Notes: a model not told the origin generated them from the sequence alone. Positions 43,869 through 56,235 are shown, numbered from the stretch's first letter. The stretch is 64,000 nt of DNA from Albugo candida (GCA_040437565.1 JBDOQK010000011.1:434001-498000); one strand, 5' to 3'. Made by a program: numbers and translations.

Positions 43869-45546
43869 TCAACGAAGAGTAAGGAAGATAAGAAACTGTT
43901 TACCGGAAGAATACAGACGATTTGCCCAACACATCCGAATTGCAACGTTATTAGGTGGTGTCGGAGAAGTCAATATGATCATTTGGTCGCAATTCGCAAC
44001 GAGATATGTGCACCGATCACTCGAAAAGGAATAAGCGCATAGAGAACTGATATGCTTAATGAAAAGCTCCTTTATTTTGACTGTTGAGGTCTGTCGTTTT
44101 GAGTTTGAAATATTGTCGCACCTGTGTGACACGTGACCACTCGTTGGAATACCATTTTCAAGCCGCCCAAACGAGCCCACATTATAATGCAGTCTCATTC
44201 TAAACGTTTATGCTCAATTACAGCATGTCCAGAGCCGAATAAAGTCAATTTTTTCTAAAGGCTGATGCACGGAACGTATCGTCTTGATTTGCTTGATAGA
44301 TTGCTTGTGAGATGAAGTAGGGCTTCAGTGAAAACGACATCAGAGAAGGTTCTTTGCCTCTGTTGTGAACAAGAAGGCATAGACCAGCCTCCTCATTAAT
44401 CTTAATGAGCATAGCTTGAGAATTTGCCTGGTCTCGTATCAGTGAGCCTGTTGACCCGGAATGCTAATTACGATCCATGCGATGGCCTATTAAAGTGAGA
44501 CAACAAAAATGCTATCACGACACAATTCCTCCAGATGCGTTTTAATTGAAGCTGTACGTGTGACAGATGATTTTTGATCCCATAAATATATCTCCGTATG
44601 CATAAGATTCGAGTCCGAAATTTGGAAAATGCCATTGTTGGACGATTTTACTGAACGCACACGATTATTGAGACCGAATGCTTGACATTTAATCATCTCG
44701 ATTGTATAGGCGATGTGTTGAGATGAAAAGTGCTTCATGTACTTCGTTTCTCGACATGGATCCTATAGGGTCAACTTGCCATCCATTGCCCTGATTGCAT
44801 CTTTTGTAAAGCTTCCATACATGACAGAACTTCGCGCTTTGTGAGATTTTTTGTATAAGATTCAAGCATATCTCACTCGAGAATCCACCGAACTAGTGAG
44901 GAAGCTCTCGAAACTTCGTCTTACAATATTTTCGGAAATAAAAATTGGCGATGACGAAGGACTTCAGCATAAGCATTGGCGCTGCTGAGAAAAGGTAAAC
45001 CAAATCCCGAGTAGAGCGAATGTTTGATGCATTTAAGTAGACGAGCCCATTCTCCAAAAATTCAAGTTACCAGACTGAACTTGAGCTAAATCACTTCATT
45101 TGTTAGATGATAAGTGGCAAGGTCGATGCAAGTATCGCCCCAGTTTAGCAGTTCGAAAACAAAGATCATGTGTACAATCGTTCTCATACATTATAACCAT
45201 TCAATTTTGAAGATCGTGAGATCGTAACATCAACATTACGGGCAATTGCAGTCAGATACATGTCACGATCTGTAATGCCAGATTGATGGCACACCGCTAC
45301 AACGCACAATTCAGGAGACGGCTATATAGAAATCCTGCAACGTGATTTCAAGGATGCGGATGAACCTTCTACCATACACATAATGATCACATCGTCATGC
45401 TTCGCGAGTAAGTGTATCTCAACCTGTTGAAGATACTCTTCGTGATGCAAAGCATTCTGAATCGATTGATCAATGGAGGAAACGGGATGAATCAGATTGA
45501 GATTTGTTCGACGTAGTGACTCTAGAGTGGATAGATCAAAAAACAC
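43869..45546 (-). pseudogene. decayed coding-like tract, family unknown
   Basis: On the minus strand, runs of 70-110 codons without stops follow one another (start MFFDLSTLESLRRTNLNLIH; later FGEWARLLKCIKHSL, NLTKREVLSCMEALQ, KCQAFGLNNRVRS). Stops and frame changes interrupt the tract throughout. This looks like an old host gene, but I do not recognise it, and chance cannot be excluded. Confidence 0.3.
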
Positions 45547-45594
45547 TATGGAAGGGAGAACAATGCATTATGTACACTAAGCGAATCAGATTGG

Positions 45595-46743
45595 TCATCT
45601 CTTCCTTGTATGGTGTCGTTCATTCTTCCATTTAGCGACATTCAATTCAACATTTTGTATATGGACCGAAGGAGAATTGCTGAAGCATGTCAAATCAACA
45701 TTTTGTATATGGACCGAAGGAGAATTGCTGAAGCATGTCAAATCAACAGGAAGTGGCAGTTGTTGCCGAAAAAGCACAAAGCCTTGAAGCATTATAATGT
45801 GGACCAGCAAAGCATAATCAACCATAATGTCCCCCGAAGCATAATAAGCTTTGCATGGTTGACTATCGATAATTTCTTCTGTTGTCTTCTCCTTAGCAGA
45901 ATCCATCCCATCCACAACTCCGCCTGGACTGAATCGCAAAATTAGATGTGAGCCAAATACAGCTTCTAGTTCGATATCAAGCTCAAAATGTTTGATTATA
46001 GCATCCAGATATCCTTTTGGTACAGTGCTGATCACAAGTCGAGCCACTCCAACGTCTTTTAAAGCGGCGATTAGTGCCTTCTGTTCTTCGTAGATAGCAG
46101 GAAAATCACTTGAATTTTCTTCATTTGGTTGCTTCTTGAGCACTTCTAGCACAAGTTTTTCTTGGTCCTCGTTACTCATTTTATAAAGTAGTCTGTATTT
46201 GTAGGTTGTTGATAAGGCTCTACACTTAGGTATTTCATCATTATTTTCTGTGTGTTGGATAATCACCTTGACCCAATCAGCAATTAGAGCTCCAAGACGC
46301 GATTTGTCTGCAGCAGCGAGTTCTACGTCATATCTATCAATCGAATTATATTTTGTAAAGATTTCGCAGATGTGACGCGCAATATCATGAATTGTGACGG
46401 ATCGTTTGTCTTCCAAGATGTAAGAATCCGACAGAGCACACCCTTCCGAAGCACCTTGAATTTTGAAAACTGTCTCGACATCTTCAGCCCAGAAGGCAAA
46501 ATGGAATCTTCGTACTTGATAAGCAAATACGAGACTTGACAGGTCAGAATTCATGATACCTCCATTCATACCAAAAAATGCACACACATTGTCGCCATTA
46601 GCCTTGCTTTCGCTAATTTTGTCAAAAACTTTTCTGAAGAAATTTTCCGAACCGGTGCCATCAATCTTTCTGTAAAACTCTTCAACAGGGCTCCCAAAGC
46701 AAACAAAGGGAAGTAACTCGTAGATCAAGTTCTTGATAGCCAT
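45595..46743 (-). CDS. HAD-superfamily phosphatase-like protein, copy B, motif I lost
   Basis: 382 residues, MAIKNLIYELLPFVC at the N-terminus. Motif I reads FFGMNGGIMNSDLSS: both Asp and the Thr are gone. Motif II (VISTVPKGYL) is kept. Motif IV is GDIMVDYALL, one Gly changed. Despite this the frame is uninterrupted. The C-terminus carries a 48-bp tandem duplication that repeats VDLTCFSNSPSVHIQN. The first 24 codons recur beyond the gap at 47275-47344 as part of the repeated flank. Confidence 0.75.
   Translation of the reverse strand: MAIKNLIYELLPFVCFGSPVEEFYRKIDGTGSENFFRKVFDKISESKANGDNVCAFFGMNGGIMNSDLSSLVFAYQVRRFHFAFWAEDVETVFKIQGASEGCALSDSYILEDKRSVTIHDIARHICEIFTKYNSIDRYDVELAAADKSRLGALIADWVKVIIQHTENNDEIPKCRALSTTYKYRLLYKMSNEDQEKLVLEVLKKQPNEENSSDFPAIYEEQKALIAALKDVGVARLVISTVPKGYLDAIIKHFELDIELEAVFGSHLILRFSPGGVVDGMDSAKEKTTEEIIDSQPCKAYYASGDIMVDYALLVHIIMLQGFVLFRQQLPLPVDLTCFSNSPSVHIQNVDLTCFSNSPSVHIQNVELNVAKWKNERHHTRKR
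45649..45744. repeat. 48-bp tandem duplication, two exact units
   Basis: Units 45649-45696 and 45697-45744 are identical by eye. They lie in frame in the last 40 codons of HAD copy B, adding 16 residues. Confidence 0.92.
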
Positions 46744-47775
46744 TAGGCCAATTAAAAAATGAATGGCAACATTGTGACCTTACCTCAGCCGAGGTGCGGG
46801 GAGGGTAGATATTTTAAATATTCTGAAAAAGATAGAAACAAGCCCGTGAAGTTCCACAAAAGTCGAAAAAGGGGACGTAATTCTGCCAATTCTGTTATGG
46901 CCCGTTGCAACATCTCAAGACGCTCTTTTTTGTATGAGACACATCACATTTTTTATTATGGAGATGCGTTAATTACGTTCGAAGAAAACAAACTACATCT
47001 AAATAGAAGACCTTATGCCAAACTTCATATTCAATTTGGTTCATATCGGCATGACCACTTTCCCGTCTGTTGGCAATGGCAAAGTGGTCAAAGGTTTCTC
47101 TGGGATCTGATCCTGGTGTTGCTTTACATAAACGATGAGCTTGTATTTGACAATATTCCAGAAAGAACGAATAGNNNNNNNNNNNNNNNNNNNNNNNNNN
47201 NNNNNNNNNNNNNNNNNNNNNNNNNNNNNNNNNNNNNNNNNNNNNNNNNNNNNNNNNNNNNNNNNNNNNNNNNNAAAACTCTTCAACAGGGCTCCCAAAG
47301 CAAACAAAGGGAAGTAACTCGTAGATCAAGTTCTTGATAGCCATTAGGCCAATTAAAAAATGAATGGCAACATTGTGACCTTACCTCAGCCGAGGTGCGG
47401 GGAGGGTAGATATTTTAAATATTCTGAAAAAGATAGAAACAAGCCCGTGAAGTTCCACAAAAGTCGAAAAAGGGGACGTAATTCTGCCAATTCTGTTATG
47501 GCCCGTTGCAACATCTCAAGACGCTCTTTTTTGTATGAGACACATCACATTTTTTATTATGGAGATGCGTTAATTACGTTCGAAGAAAACAAACTACATC
47601 TAAATAGAAGACCTTATGCCAAACTTCATATTCAATTTGGTTCATATCGGCATGACCACTTTCCCGTCTGTTGGCAATGGCAAAGTGGTCAAAGGTTTCT
47701 CTGGGATCTGATCCTGGTGTTGCTTTACATAAACGATGAGCTTGTATTTGACAATATTCCAGAAAGAACGAATAG
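46674..47775. repeat. repeated flanks of a 100-N gap (501 bp each)
   Basis: 46674-47174 and 47275-47775 are the same sequence: the start of HAD copy B and its upstream block. Probably one genomic copy. Confidence 0.88.
46744..46990 (-). promoter_or_regulatory. shared upstream block of HAD family, copy B
   Basis: Read toward the gene it has TGTGTCTCATACAAAAA, a GTCCCC block, CCCCGCACCTCGGCTGAGGT and ends GGCCTAATGGCT at the start codon. Closely similar to the blocks of copies C, D and E, so it is probably the family promoter and leader. Confidence 0.55.
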
Positions 47776-48639
47776 CGTGCAAGCAAATCACACTATCGAT
47801 TACTTCCAATGTGTGAAAACCACCTGAAGTTAAGTTATAGAATCTATCAGACACAGCGCCTGATACACGAGCACAAAACTGGTTGAATGATAGTAAGCAT
47901 TTGGTGTGAGCTGTTTCCACGTAAATTCCCATCTGTGATGACGCCATGACTTTACATGGATGCAACAAATTGATCTCGATAGCGTGATACGCAAGAGTGA
48001 CACTGAGCCATTTGCAAACGCATCATGTACTAGTCTATTTAGTCAATTCTCAACTATTAATGATGCTAGATCCCTTCATTTTTTGATTCGATCGTTCGAT
48101 GCCGCCATGCACTAAATGCCCTGATTTGCATGTCGAATGCGGTGAGAGCTAAAGATGGTGCCCTCTATTGCGAGTTACAATCCAACGCAAGCCAACCACC
48201 CCTCACACGCTAATTAAGCCAATGTAGAGCACAAACGCAGTGGTAGTTCCAAGGAGAAGGAGAACTATAGAATATGGAAAAGTCTATATTCGAAAGAATA
48301 TCTGATAATGTGATTTGAGAGTTCTATTTTCAGGTTGCATCACTCCAGCACGAGCGAGACTGATCCAGTTTGTATTAACCATGAATTCTGAAATAGTGCA
48401 GTTTTCTTGCAATGATGTATGTCATCCTAAATTGGCAATGTCAGAGCACTTTACATTGTGATTTGATATTAAGCAACTGCATCATGATCGCTTCATTGTT
48501 GATTTTGTTGTTCTTCATTTCTGATCGCCGAATACATCGACAAAATATGCGAAACTCGATAGATTGCGTTTGCGAGGCAGTGATAAGGCTGACTCAAACG
48601 CAGGCATGTTCTTATATGTAATGTTTTAACTTGTTACGA

Positions 48640-49640
48640 TTATACTCGCTTTCTCCCGTTGGTAGATAAGAGAAGTGCCATAGTCCAATGACGTGATTGC
48701 CTTATTTCATTTTGCATTGTGATGCAACCATCCGCTGGGTCCTCAAAAACAGAAGGAACTTCTCGTGACTGAGTAAATAAAGTCTTCCTACTTTCTTCTC
48801 TCCATGAAATCGCACCATTTGACTCATGAAGGGGGACGATAGCAACCCTTAGCACGGATTGAGCATCCACGTAATCAATGGCCCTCTAGCTACTGTGCTG
48901 GTAGGCCAGAGGCAGTGCCATAAGAAATGAAATCAATCGAGCCATTGCCGTTCGCTTCTTCTTACAGCATAATTTGATATATTGCCAGGAAGAACCTGAA
49001 CGAGCATGCATTTCACTCTTACCACACAACCGTGCATTTTGTCGAAATCCAGTCGTTANNNNNNNNNNNNNNNNNNNNNNNNNNNNNNNNNNNNNNNNNN
49101 NNNNNNNNNNNNNNNNNNNNNNNNNNNNNNNNNNNNNNNNNNNNNNNNNNNNNNNNNNGGATTGAGCATCCACGTAATCAATGGCCCTCTAGCTACTGTG
49201 CTGGTAGGCCAGAGGCAGTGCCATAAGAAATGAAATCAATCGAGCCATTGCCGTTCGCTTCTTCTTACAGCATAATTTGATATATTGCCAGGAAGAACCT
49301 GAACGAGCATGCATTTCACTCTTACCACACAACCGTGCATTTTGTCGAAATCCAGTCGTTATGTGGATCCTTTCCACGTGCTCCATAAACACAAGTCTGA
49401 CAAGAGCAAAATCAACTATCTGAACTGAGGTGTATATATAAAGTTTGCATGAAAGCACGGTAGTGGACCACTCGGTATTATTGAAAAAGGGTACGAAGTA
49501 TCGATTGCCGCAGTCGGATATAGCAAGTGTAGCGCCTGAGTGTTCATGTAGTGTGAGATGGATGTTCGCTGCAAAGATTGTTGTAATGCGCTCTAGGCTG
49601 TTTGTTCGCACACCGCGTTTCCTTGCGATTATCTGATTGT
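48640..49640 (-). pseudogene. member of an unrecognised co-amplified gene family (module A)
   Basis: The minus frame 49611-49189 reads HLTLHEHSGATLAISDCGNR, STTVLSCKLYIYTS, MEHVERIHITTGF and HARSGSSWQYIKLCC. Diverged copies of the same tract occur at 57300-58050 (minus) and 61500-62270 (plus, for example TLHEHLGATLAISDCGIQHL). No domain is recognised. The gap at 49059 repeats part of it. Reading frames differ among copies, so most are decayed. Confidence 0.4.
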
Positions 49641-50876
49641 ATTGGTTGCGAGAGGAATGCTCTTTGTCCTGCTGCTTCTCTGATCGAGCTGATTTACAAA
49701 TTGTAATCGTACAGCAGAAACTAAAAGGTAATTTTCTTATGTCGCGCGGTAGAAATGAGCATTGTATTCACTTTTTGCATGCTGATAAACATCGCATTGG
49801 TAGCATGCTTTGATTTGATGCAAACCAGAGAGAAGACTACAAGGTGTTTTTATTCAAGCGCTAAGTATCAGACGCTCATACCGCAGAAGCGAACTAGGAC
49901 GACACCGTGTACCTCTACAATAAGTAGGACCGCTATTCACGCAGTTGCCATAATATATTTTGATTGTGACTTGCTCGGCTCGTCGATACTTGTTTCGTCA
50001 TTCCAGTATGATTGTATACGGTGGTTACTTGAAAACCGCTCGAATCACGTTCCTTCGGTGGTACTGAGGTTCTCTTTTGAATCGCACCAGTGTGAATCTA
50101 ATGTAACCGTCCCTCGATGTTAGACACATTAGTGTATTGGTATGCTTCACGAACACTTCGTCTGATGCCGTCAACGCGATATACTATTGAATACCGCTAG
50201 CATCTTCGTGATGTACGTGTTGCATTAAAAGCTGGTGGCAACTGAGAGAACAAGCAAAAGTCTCTCACTCGGCATAGCGTTTCCGAAGCCAAAGCGGTTT
50301 GATGATTCGTGCCATTCTTGATAGTGATATGTGAATTAACATTGTAGGCGCAAATCACCCTTTGAATCGTTTTTCGTTCCTCCATGGAGGTTTCATGGGT
50401 GAGGGACACCCGTAAGACATGAAATCCTCATGTAAGGTCAGGAGATGGCCTACAGAAGATAATAAAAAGATACTTCGTTGAAACCATTCTTCGACAAGCC
50501 ATTTTGATGAGGTCGCTTACGTGCGTTTCTCACCCTCTGTTGAATGCATTCTCAATCGCAAAGAGATAGAAAGGTCCACTTAAATTACCCATTTCTTCGA
50601 TACCGAGTGATTTATCTTCTTTTTCCTCTAAAGTTCAGAAAAAAACATTTTCGGCCCCAATAAAAATAAAATAGTCGCATTTGACATGACATCAACGATT
50701 CCAAAGCCTTTTTTAATCGATCAAATGCACACGGAGATACAGATTGGTGCTTGAAAATCCTCAGCAATAAATCATCATGCTCACATCAAAACTGCATGCA
50801 CGTGGATAAAAACGCATATTACGCACGCCGGTGCTTCAAGTGACTTCCAACGCAGTCTTCTACACCGTGTTGCTTC

Positions 50877-52076
50877 CCATTATCCCATTTGATAGATAAA
50901 AAAGTCTCCCCTTCATTACAAAGCTGATCACCTTCTAAATTCCAAATCAAAGCTGTCGAAAGAGTGAGTGATGCTCTTCATGTTCCGTCACACGACTTGA
51001 ACAGATACTTATCCTCTAATCCTCAAGTGCCGCCCGATACAGCTCATTTTAGTTGAATTCATTGAAAATCTCGAGGTCACAGTTCGTCCACGCATCAGCT
51101 TGATAATGCCTCGCCATCTCCTTTGTCTGAGATGCTTCAAAAATATTAGACAAAAGTCGCTTTTGCCTGTCATGAGACAAAATTACGGCAAGCATATGAT
51201 CCAATGTGTCTCTCGCAGTTTTCTTTCCGAGCGATGACATTCGATGCTTGAGAGCCTCAACCTCGTCGCCATATTCATCTCAAACGATAAGTCTACGGTT
51301 CCGCCTATTCCACCGCCGCAATGATGGTGCTAGAGATCGGATACCTGAAACTTTAAAACCGCATAGAAGCGCCATGAACTTGCTAACCGCATGCTTCCTT
51401 CAACTTTCGCCGATAACCAACGAAAANNNNNNNNNNNNNNNNNNNNNNNNNNNNNNNNNNNNNNNNNNNNNNNNNNNNNNNNNNNNNNNNNNNNNNNNNN
51501 NNNNNNNNNNNNNNNNNNNNNNNNNNCCATTATCCCATTTGATAGATAAAAAAGTCTCCCCTTCATTACAAAGCTGATCACCTTCTAAATTCCAAATCAA
51601 AGCTGTCGAAAGAGTGAGTGATGCTCTTCATGTTCCGTCACACGACTTGAACAGATACTTATCCTCTAATCCTCAAGTGCCGCCCGATACAGCTCATTTT
51701 AGTTGAATTCATTGAAAATCTCGAGGTCACAGTTCGTCCACGCATCAGCTTGATAATGCCTCGCCATCTCCTTTGTCTGAGATGCTTCAAAAATATTAGA
51801 CAAAAGTCGCTTTTGCCTGTCATGAGACAAAATTACGGCAAGCATATGATCCAATGTGTCTCTCGCAGTTTTCTTTCCGAGCGATGACATTCGATGCTTG
51901 AGAGCCTCAACCTCGTCGCCATATTCATCTCAAACGATAAGTCTACGGTTCCGCCTATTCCACCGCCGCAATGATGGTGCTAGAGATCGGATACCTGAAA
52001 CTTTAAAACCGCATAGAAGCGCCATGAACTTGCTAACCGCATGCTTCCTTCAACTTTCGCCGATAACCAACGAAAA
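50877..52076. repeat. repeated flanks of a 100-N gap (550 bp each)
   Basis: 50877-51426 and 51527-52076 are identical by eye. They carry a 63-codon minus frame (MSSLGKKTARDTLDHMLAVI) seen twice, of unknown meaning. A diverged inverted copy lies at 58430-58960. Confidence 0.87.
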
Positions 52077-52210
52077 GGTCCCAGAACCAGTTTGGGGTAA
52101 TTTTTCTTGCATCGAAGGAGCTTGAAGGCATATGTTATCCAGTTGAGAAGACTTGAGCGAGGAAGGGTAATTTCAGCAGGGAAAATTGGCGCTTACTAAG
52201 AGTATCAAGA

Positions 52211-52802
52211 TGAAAGGAAGCTTGGTAAAGCGCAAAGGCGATGCATGCGTCGTGATGAACCCAGAAACGCGCGTAAGTAACCTCTAAGCGATGCTATGTG
52301 GTGTGTTGTATCGCTAATATCAATTAGCGCTGGCTATCAACTATCGAAGATATCAGTTGTTTGCGAGAAGGTACTGACGGAGTATGGCTGCAAGACTTTT
52401 GGCGTGCGCGAGGTGACATGGAGCATGTACGCATAAGCCACAGTCTCCTAATCGGCGATATACAAGCTTGATGGAAAGGATTGCTTGATTCGAAAAATCT
52501 TGACAGCGAAGAGTGCAGTTTTTCCAACAACAATGAAATATCTGAACGAGAAGATGGACGAGTACATACTGCCAAGGGCAATCATGATTTGGGCACGCGT
52601 CAACGCGTGTTATGTCCGAAAATTGGCTACATTTCGAATTGGTAAGGATAGGTGCACTATCACATTGATCTTCGAAGGCAGCACGATGAACCACTCTTTG
52701 GATTATGCTCTGTGGAGTGCAGAAGTAATACGCACCGCGGATATTCAAGAATGGTTGGATGTTTCGCATATCAGACAGAAAACAGGTACAGACCTATTGT
52801 AA
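52211..52802 (+). CDS. unrecognised small spliced protein
   Basis: Three putative exons join in one frame. The first is MKGSLVKRKGDACVVMNPET; a 55-nt intron leads to RWLSTIEDISCLREGTDGVW and QDFWRARGDMEH. A 42-nt intron leads to LDGKDCLIRKILTAKSAVF, KYLNEKMDEYILPRAI and a last stretch ending TGTDLL. The first intron position is conserved in a diverged inverted copy near 58265-58070, which supports the model. I do not recognise the family; no signal peptide or membrane span is seen. Confidence 0.42.
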
Positions 52803-52922
52803 AGTCAGGTTGAGATAACACGGACGGTACGGAATACTGAGGCAGTACATTTATCGTGCATTAAAAGAATTGTAGTTATTGCTTAGAGCTTCCTTTCATG
52901 TCACGTATCCATTTGACAACTT

Positions 52923-54071
52923 TCAAGTCAACATTTTGAATATGGGCTCGCTTGACCTCTTGTCTTTGTTGGTATTTTCTACCAGTTTTATCAATCTGTC
53001 ATCTACGGGTTTCCCTTGCTGAATAAGTGCAAATCCGCCTTCATCTAAGACATGAGTCAACATCTCGAAATCACCCATTGAATCTCCTGCAACGAAGACA
53101 GGTTTCTTTCCTTCCATTCTGGCTTGAATTATCTCCACTTTGCCTCGACCATTAGCGGCATGACCAAATCCACGAAGTACATCGCGATCCACAGCAGTCA
53201 GGTCTTTCCCATCACTTTCTGCTAAAGTTGCAGAGCCAAATACATGCTCTAAATTGATGTCAAGTTCAAACTTATTGATCAGAAATTTCAGGTAGTATTT
53301 TGGCGTCGTACTGATCACGTACGGGGTCACGTTCTGTTCAATCAATGCCTTGATGAGCGCCTTCTGTTCTTCGTAAACAGCCGGACGGATGACTCGTATA
53401 CGTTCTGTACCAAGAAAATCATTCTGATAAGAATCGTAGTCCTTACCCTTCAGATCGGTGTTAAGCACGAATTCTAGGATAGTTTTTCGAGCCGTTAAAT
53501 CCATTTTATAAAGCACTCTATGCTTGATAGTGGTTGCCAAATATTCACAGTGTTTTCTGTGTTTCATGTGGTCATATGCTACACGCTGCCAAAAACTAAC
53601 ATAAGCTCCAAATTCTTCTTTATCACTATCTAGAACTGGTGTTGGAGATTTCAACCCCAGGGGATACTTTTCTAAGGTGGTCCTTATCTTCGACACAACG
53701 TCTTTGAACAAAATTGATTTCTTCATTCCAAAGTTTATAAGTGTCGGGACACAATCTTGATTAGCCAGTGCGAACCCAAACACATCGTCGACGTCTTCAG
53801 AGTCAAAGGCGAACATTAAATTTCGTATTTGATAGGCAAGAACGGGGCTTAACAATGAGGCACTTCCAAGAGTACCGTCCATATCGAAAATTGCAACCAA
53901 AGGCTTTTCTTCTTCGCCTTGAGGATTGCTTTTTTGCCTAATTTTGTCAAAAACCTGCTTGAAAAAAGTTTTCGAACCAGTATCCTTAATCTTATCCATA
54001 AACAACCTCTCCTTTGACTTGCCATTACAAACGAACGGAAGCAATGCACATATTAAGTGCTTGATCGCCAT
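52923..54071 (-). CDS. HAD-superfamily phosphatase-like protein, copy C, catalytic motifs intact
   Basis: 382 residues, N-terminus MAIKHLICALLPFVC. Motif I is canonical: VAIFDMDGTLGSASLLSP. Motif II VTPYVISTTPKYYLKFL, an HVFGS block and motif IV VFVAGDSMGDFEMLTHVL are all present. This is the only copy able by sequence to form the Asp-phosphate intermediate. The pattern (cap after motif I, then IST, then GDSMGD) resembles phosphoserine-phosphatase-like bacterial and eukaryotic HAD hydrolases; the substrate is unknown. Copies B and D are read the same way on either side. Confidence 0.83.
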   Translation of the reverse strand: MAIKHLICALLPFVCNGKSKERLFMDKIKDTGSKTFFKQVFDKIRQKSNPQGEEEKPLVAIFDMDGTLGSASLLSPVLAYQIRNLMFAFDSEDVDDVFGFALANQDCVPTLINFGMKKSILFKDVVSKIRTTLEKYPLGLKSPTPVLDSDKEEFGAYVSFWQRVAYDHMKHRKHCEYLATTIKHRVLYKMDLTARKTILEFVLNTDLKGKDYDSYQNDFLGTERIRVIRPAVYEEQKALIKALIEQNVTPYVISTTPKYYLKFLINKFELDINLEHVFGSATLAESDGKDLTAVDRDVLRGFGHAANGRGKVEIIQARMEGKKPVFVAGDSMGDFEMLTHVLDEGGFALIQQGKPVDDRLIKLVENTNKDKRSSEPIFKMLT

Positions 54072-54310
54072 TAGACCAATTTGAAAATGAATGACGGAAT
54101 ATGTGAAATTACCTCAGCCAGACTGGGGGAGGGAAGACATTTGAAATATTTTGAAAAAGATAAAATCAAGTCCGCGAAGTTGCACGAATCTTCATAGAAG
54201 GGGACGGAAACCCGCGTATTTTGTTATGGAATGTTGCGACATCTCAAGACATTCTTTTTGTATGAGACACATTGCATTCTTTATCACAGAGGTTGGATTT
54301 CGTGTTCGAA
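54072..54310 (-). promoter_or_regulatory. shared upstream block of HAD family, copy C
   Basis: Toward the gene: TGTGTCTCATACAAAAA, CCGTCCCCTTCTATGAAGA, CTCCCCCAGTCTGGCTGAGG and ATTGGTCTAATGGCGATC at the start. Similarity to the copy D block continues upstream to about 54780 (matching 56700), which defines a tandem unit of roughly 1.95 kb. Confidence 0.6.
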
Positions 54311-55150
54311 GAGAAAGAGAAGGTAGACTATCACGCAAGGAATTATGAGAAACCATTCCTATCACCTAACTTAACCAAACGTGCAAAGTTGTCCAATCCG
54401 TTGTCCTTCTAAAATTCCGCGGGAAAGATTATGTACATGCTGCTTCCTTGCAGCCTACAAGCTTGTATTCGACAACATTCGATAGCGAATAGCGCGCAAA
54501 CACAACACACTCAACAGGATTCGAATCGATGAATACCACATAAAACTGATCTATAGAATGTGTTTAATATAAATCATTTTACATAAACAGAAAATTGTAC
54601 GAATTATCCCAACTGCTACGTGTAAGGTGTTATCGATCTCTTACGCAAGTGTCTCATCTGTGATGATGCCATGAACAATAATGGGTGCGAAGAGAAGTGA
54701 TGCTAAACAGCGTGACACTCAATATTAGGACTAAATATGTTGCAAATGTGTCATCGATCAGTTCGATCTCTCGATCCGGTTCCTATCAGATAAAAGGCGA
54801 TGTAATAGAATAGTTCTAAATGCAGTCCTCACTAAGGCGAAACATCTCTCGGTCAGTATTTATGCCAAAGTATACCACACAAACCCTCAATTAGGAACAC
54901 CTAAGTAGAAAATGTCTATCCTACGACAACTGAACTTGCTGCCTTCTGCCGAAATAACATGCCATACACTACAACAGCTCAAAATGTTACTTACACTTGC
55001 GAGTGCTATGCTGTGGTTGCATCGCCCCGCCACGACACGAGACTGATCCANNNNNNNNNNNNNNNNNNNNNNNNNNNNNNNNNNNNNNNNNNNNNNNNNN
55101 NNNNNNNNNNNNNNNNNNNNNNNNNNNNNNNNNNNNNNNNNNNNNNNNNN

Positions 55151-56009
55151 TGCATCAAAAGAAGAGCCAAACACATGATATGGCTTGATCCTAAGCTCGA
55201 AATGGTTGATCAAAGCTTCCAAATATACTTTTGGCGTCCCACTGAACACGTACGGGGTCACTTTCTTGTCACTCAGTGGCGTGATGAGCGCAGACTGTTC
55301 TTTGAAGACAGTCGGAATGCTGATTGGTAATTCTTGCTCACCAGGTAGGCCATATTTGTAAACATCGAACTTTCGATTATTTGCAGGAGGGTTGTTGAGC
55401 ACAAATTCAAGATGTGCTTGTTGATCGCATAGCTTCATTTTATAAAGCAGTCTATGTCCAACAGTATCTGCCAAGGAAGCACACTCATGCATACGTATAT
55501 CATCCGTCATAAAGTCATATAGTGCTGTCTTCCAAAGGGCAACATATACTCCAAATTTGTTCAAACCTTGGTGGTCTAATTCCATAGTTACCAATGTCGA
55601 ATCCCTCCTCCTTCTCGGCTCATATTCTGAAAAAAAATTTCTCGCTTTCCGAAACTAAATTTTTAATGAGATGGTCGTCCCGGTACCATATTGAATAGAA
55701 TCCGGTACACAAACGTCTTCTTTTACCGCACTTTTAAACCCAAACACGTCCTCGACATCGCCGGGATAAAATGCGAAGTAAAATTTTCGTACTTGGTAGG
55801 CAAGAACGGGGAAACCAATGAGCCATCTACGATATTATAGTCCATTGCGAAAGCTGCATACTTCTGGGCCTTGATTTTGCTGACTTGCTTAAAACTTGCT
55901 TGAAAAACTTTACCGAAACGTCACTCTTAATCTTATCTTCACCGTTTTGCTGTGAGTCGCGATTACAAACGAACGGAAGCAATCCACATATTAAGTGCTT
56001 CATAACCAT
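55151..56009 (-). pseudogene. HAD-superfamily gene, copy D, frameshifted and cut by a gap
   Basis: Starts MVMKHLICGLLPFVCNRDSQ, as in the paralogues, but the frame breaks soon after FFKQVL. The motif I region in the next frame reads AAFAMDYNIVDGSLVSP: the nucleophile is Ala. A second shift precedes FYFAFYPGDVEDVFGF, and a stop follows TTISLKI. The 3' half is open (ALYDFMTDDIRMHECASLAD; VTPYVFSGTPKVYLEAL) until the gap at 55051-55150. At least three lesions mark it as dead. Confidence 0.8.
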
Positions 56010-56235
56010 GAGACCAAATCAAAAACGAGTGGCAGAATTGTAAATTACCTCAGCAAAGTGCGGGAGGGAAGACATTTGAAATATTTTGAAGACGATTAAA
56101 TCAAGTCCGCAAAGTTGCACGAATCTTCATAGAAGGGGACGGAAACCCGCGTATTCTGTTATGGTAGGTTGCGACATCTGACGTTCTTTTTGTATGAGAC
56201 ACATTTCATTCTTTATTACAGAGGTTGGATTTCGT
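56010..56235 (-). promoter_or_regulatory. shared upstream block of HAD family, copy D
   Basis: Same elements as copy C: TGTGTCTCATACAAAAAG, CGTCCCCTTCTATGAAGA, CCGCACTTTGCTGAGGTAA and TTGGTCTCATGGTTATG at the start. Confidence 0.55.

Larger units (their letters stand above)
48300..52450 (+). repeat. left arm of a large diverged inverted duplication
   Basis: Segments here match, in reverse complement and reverse order, segments at 58070-62600. Examples: 48310-48600 with 62600-62342; 48660-49640 with 62270-61500; 49830-50450 with 59750-59340; 50870-51420 with 58960-58430; 52140-52440 with 58350-58070. Identity is moderate with many small indels. Within this arm two gaps have their own repeated flanks (48856-49058/49159-49361 and 50877-51426/51527-52076). 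Confidence 0.75.
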
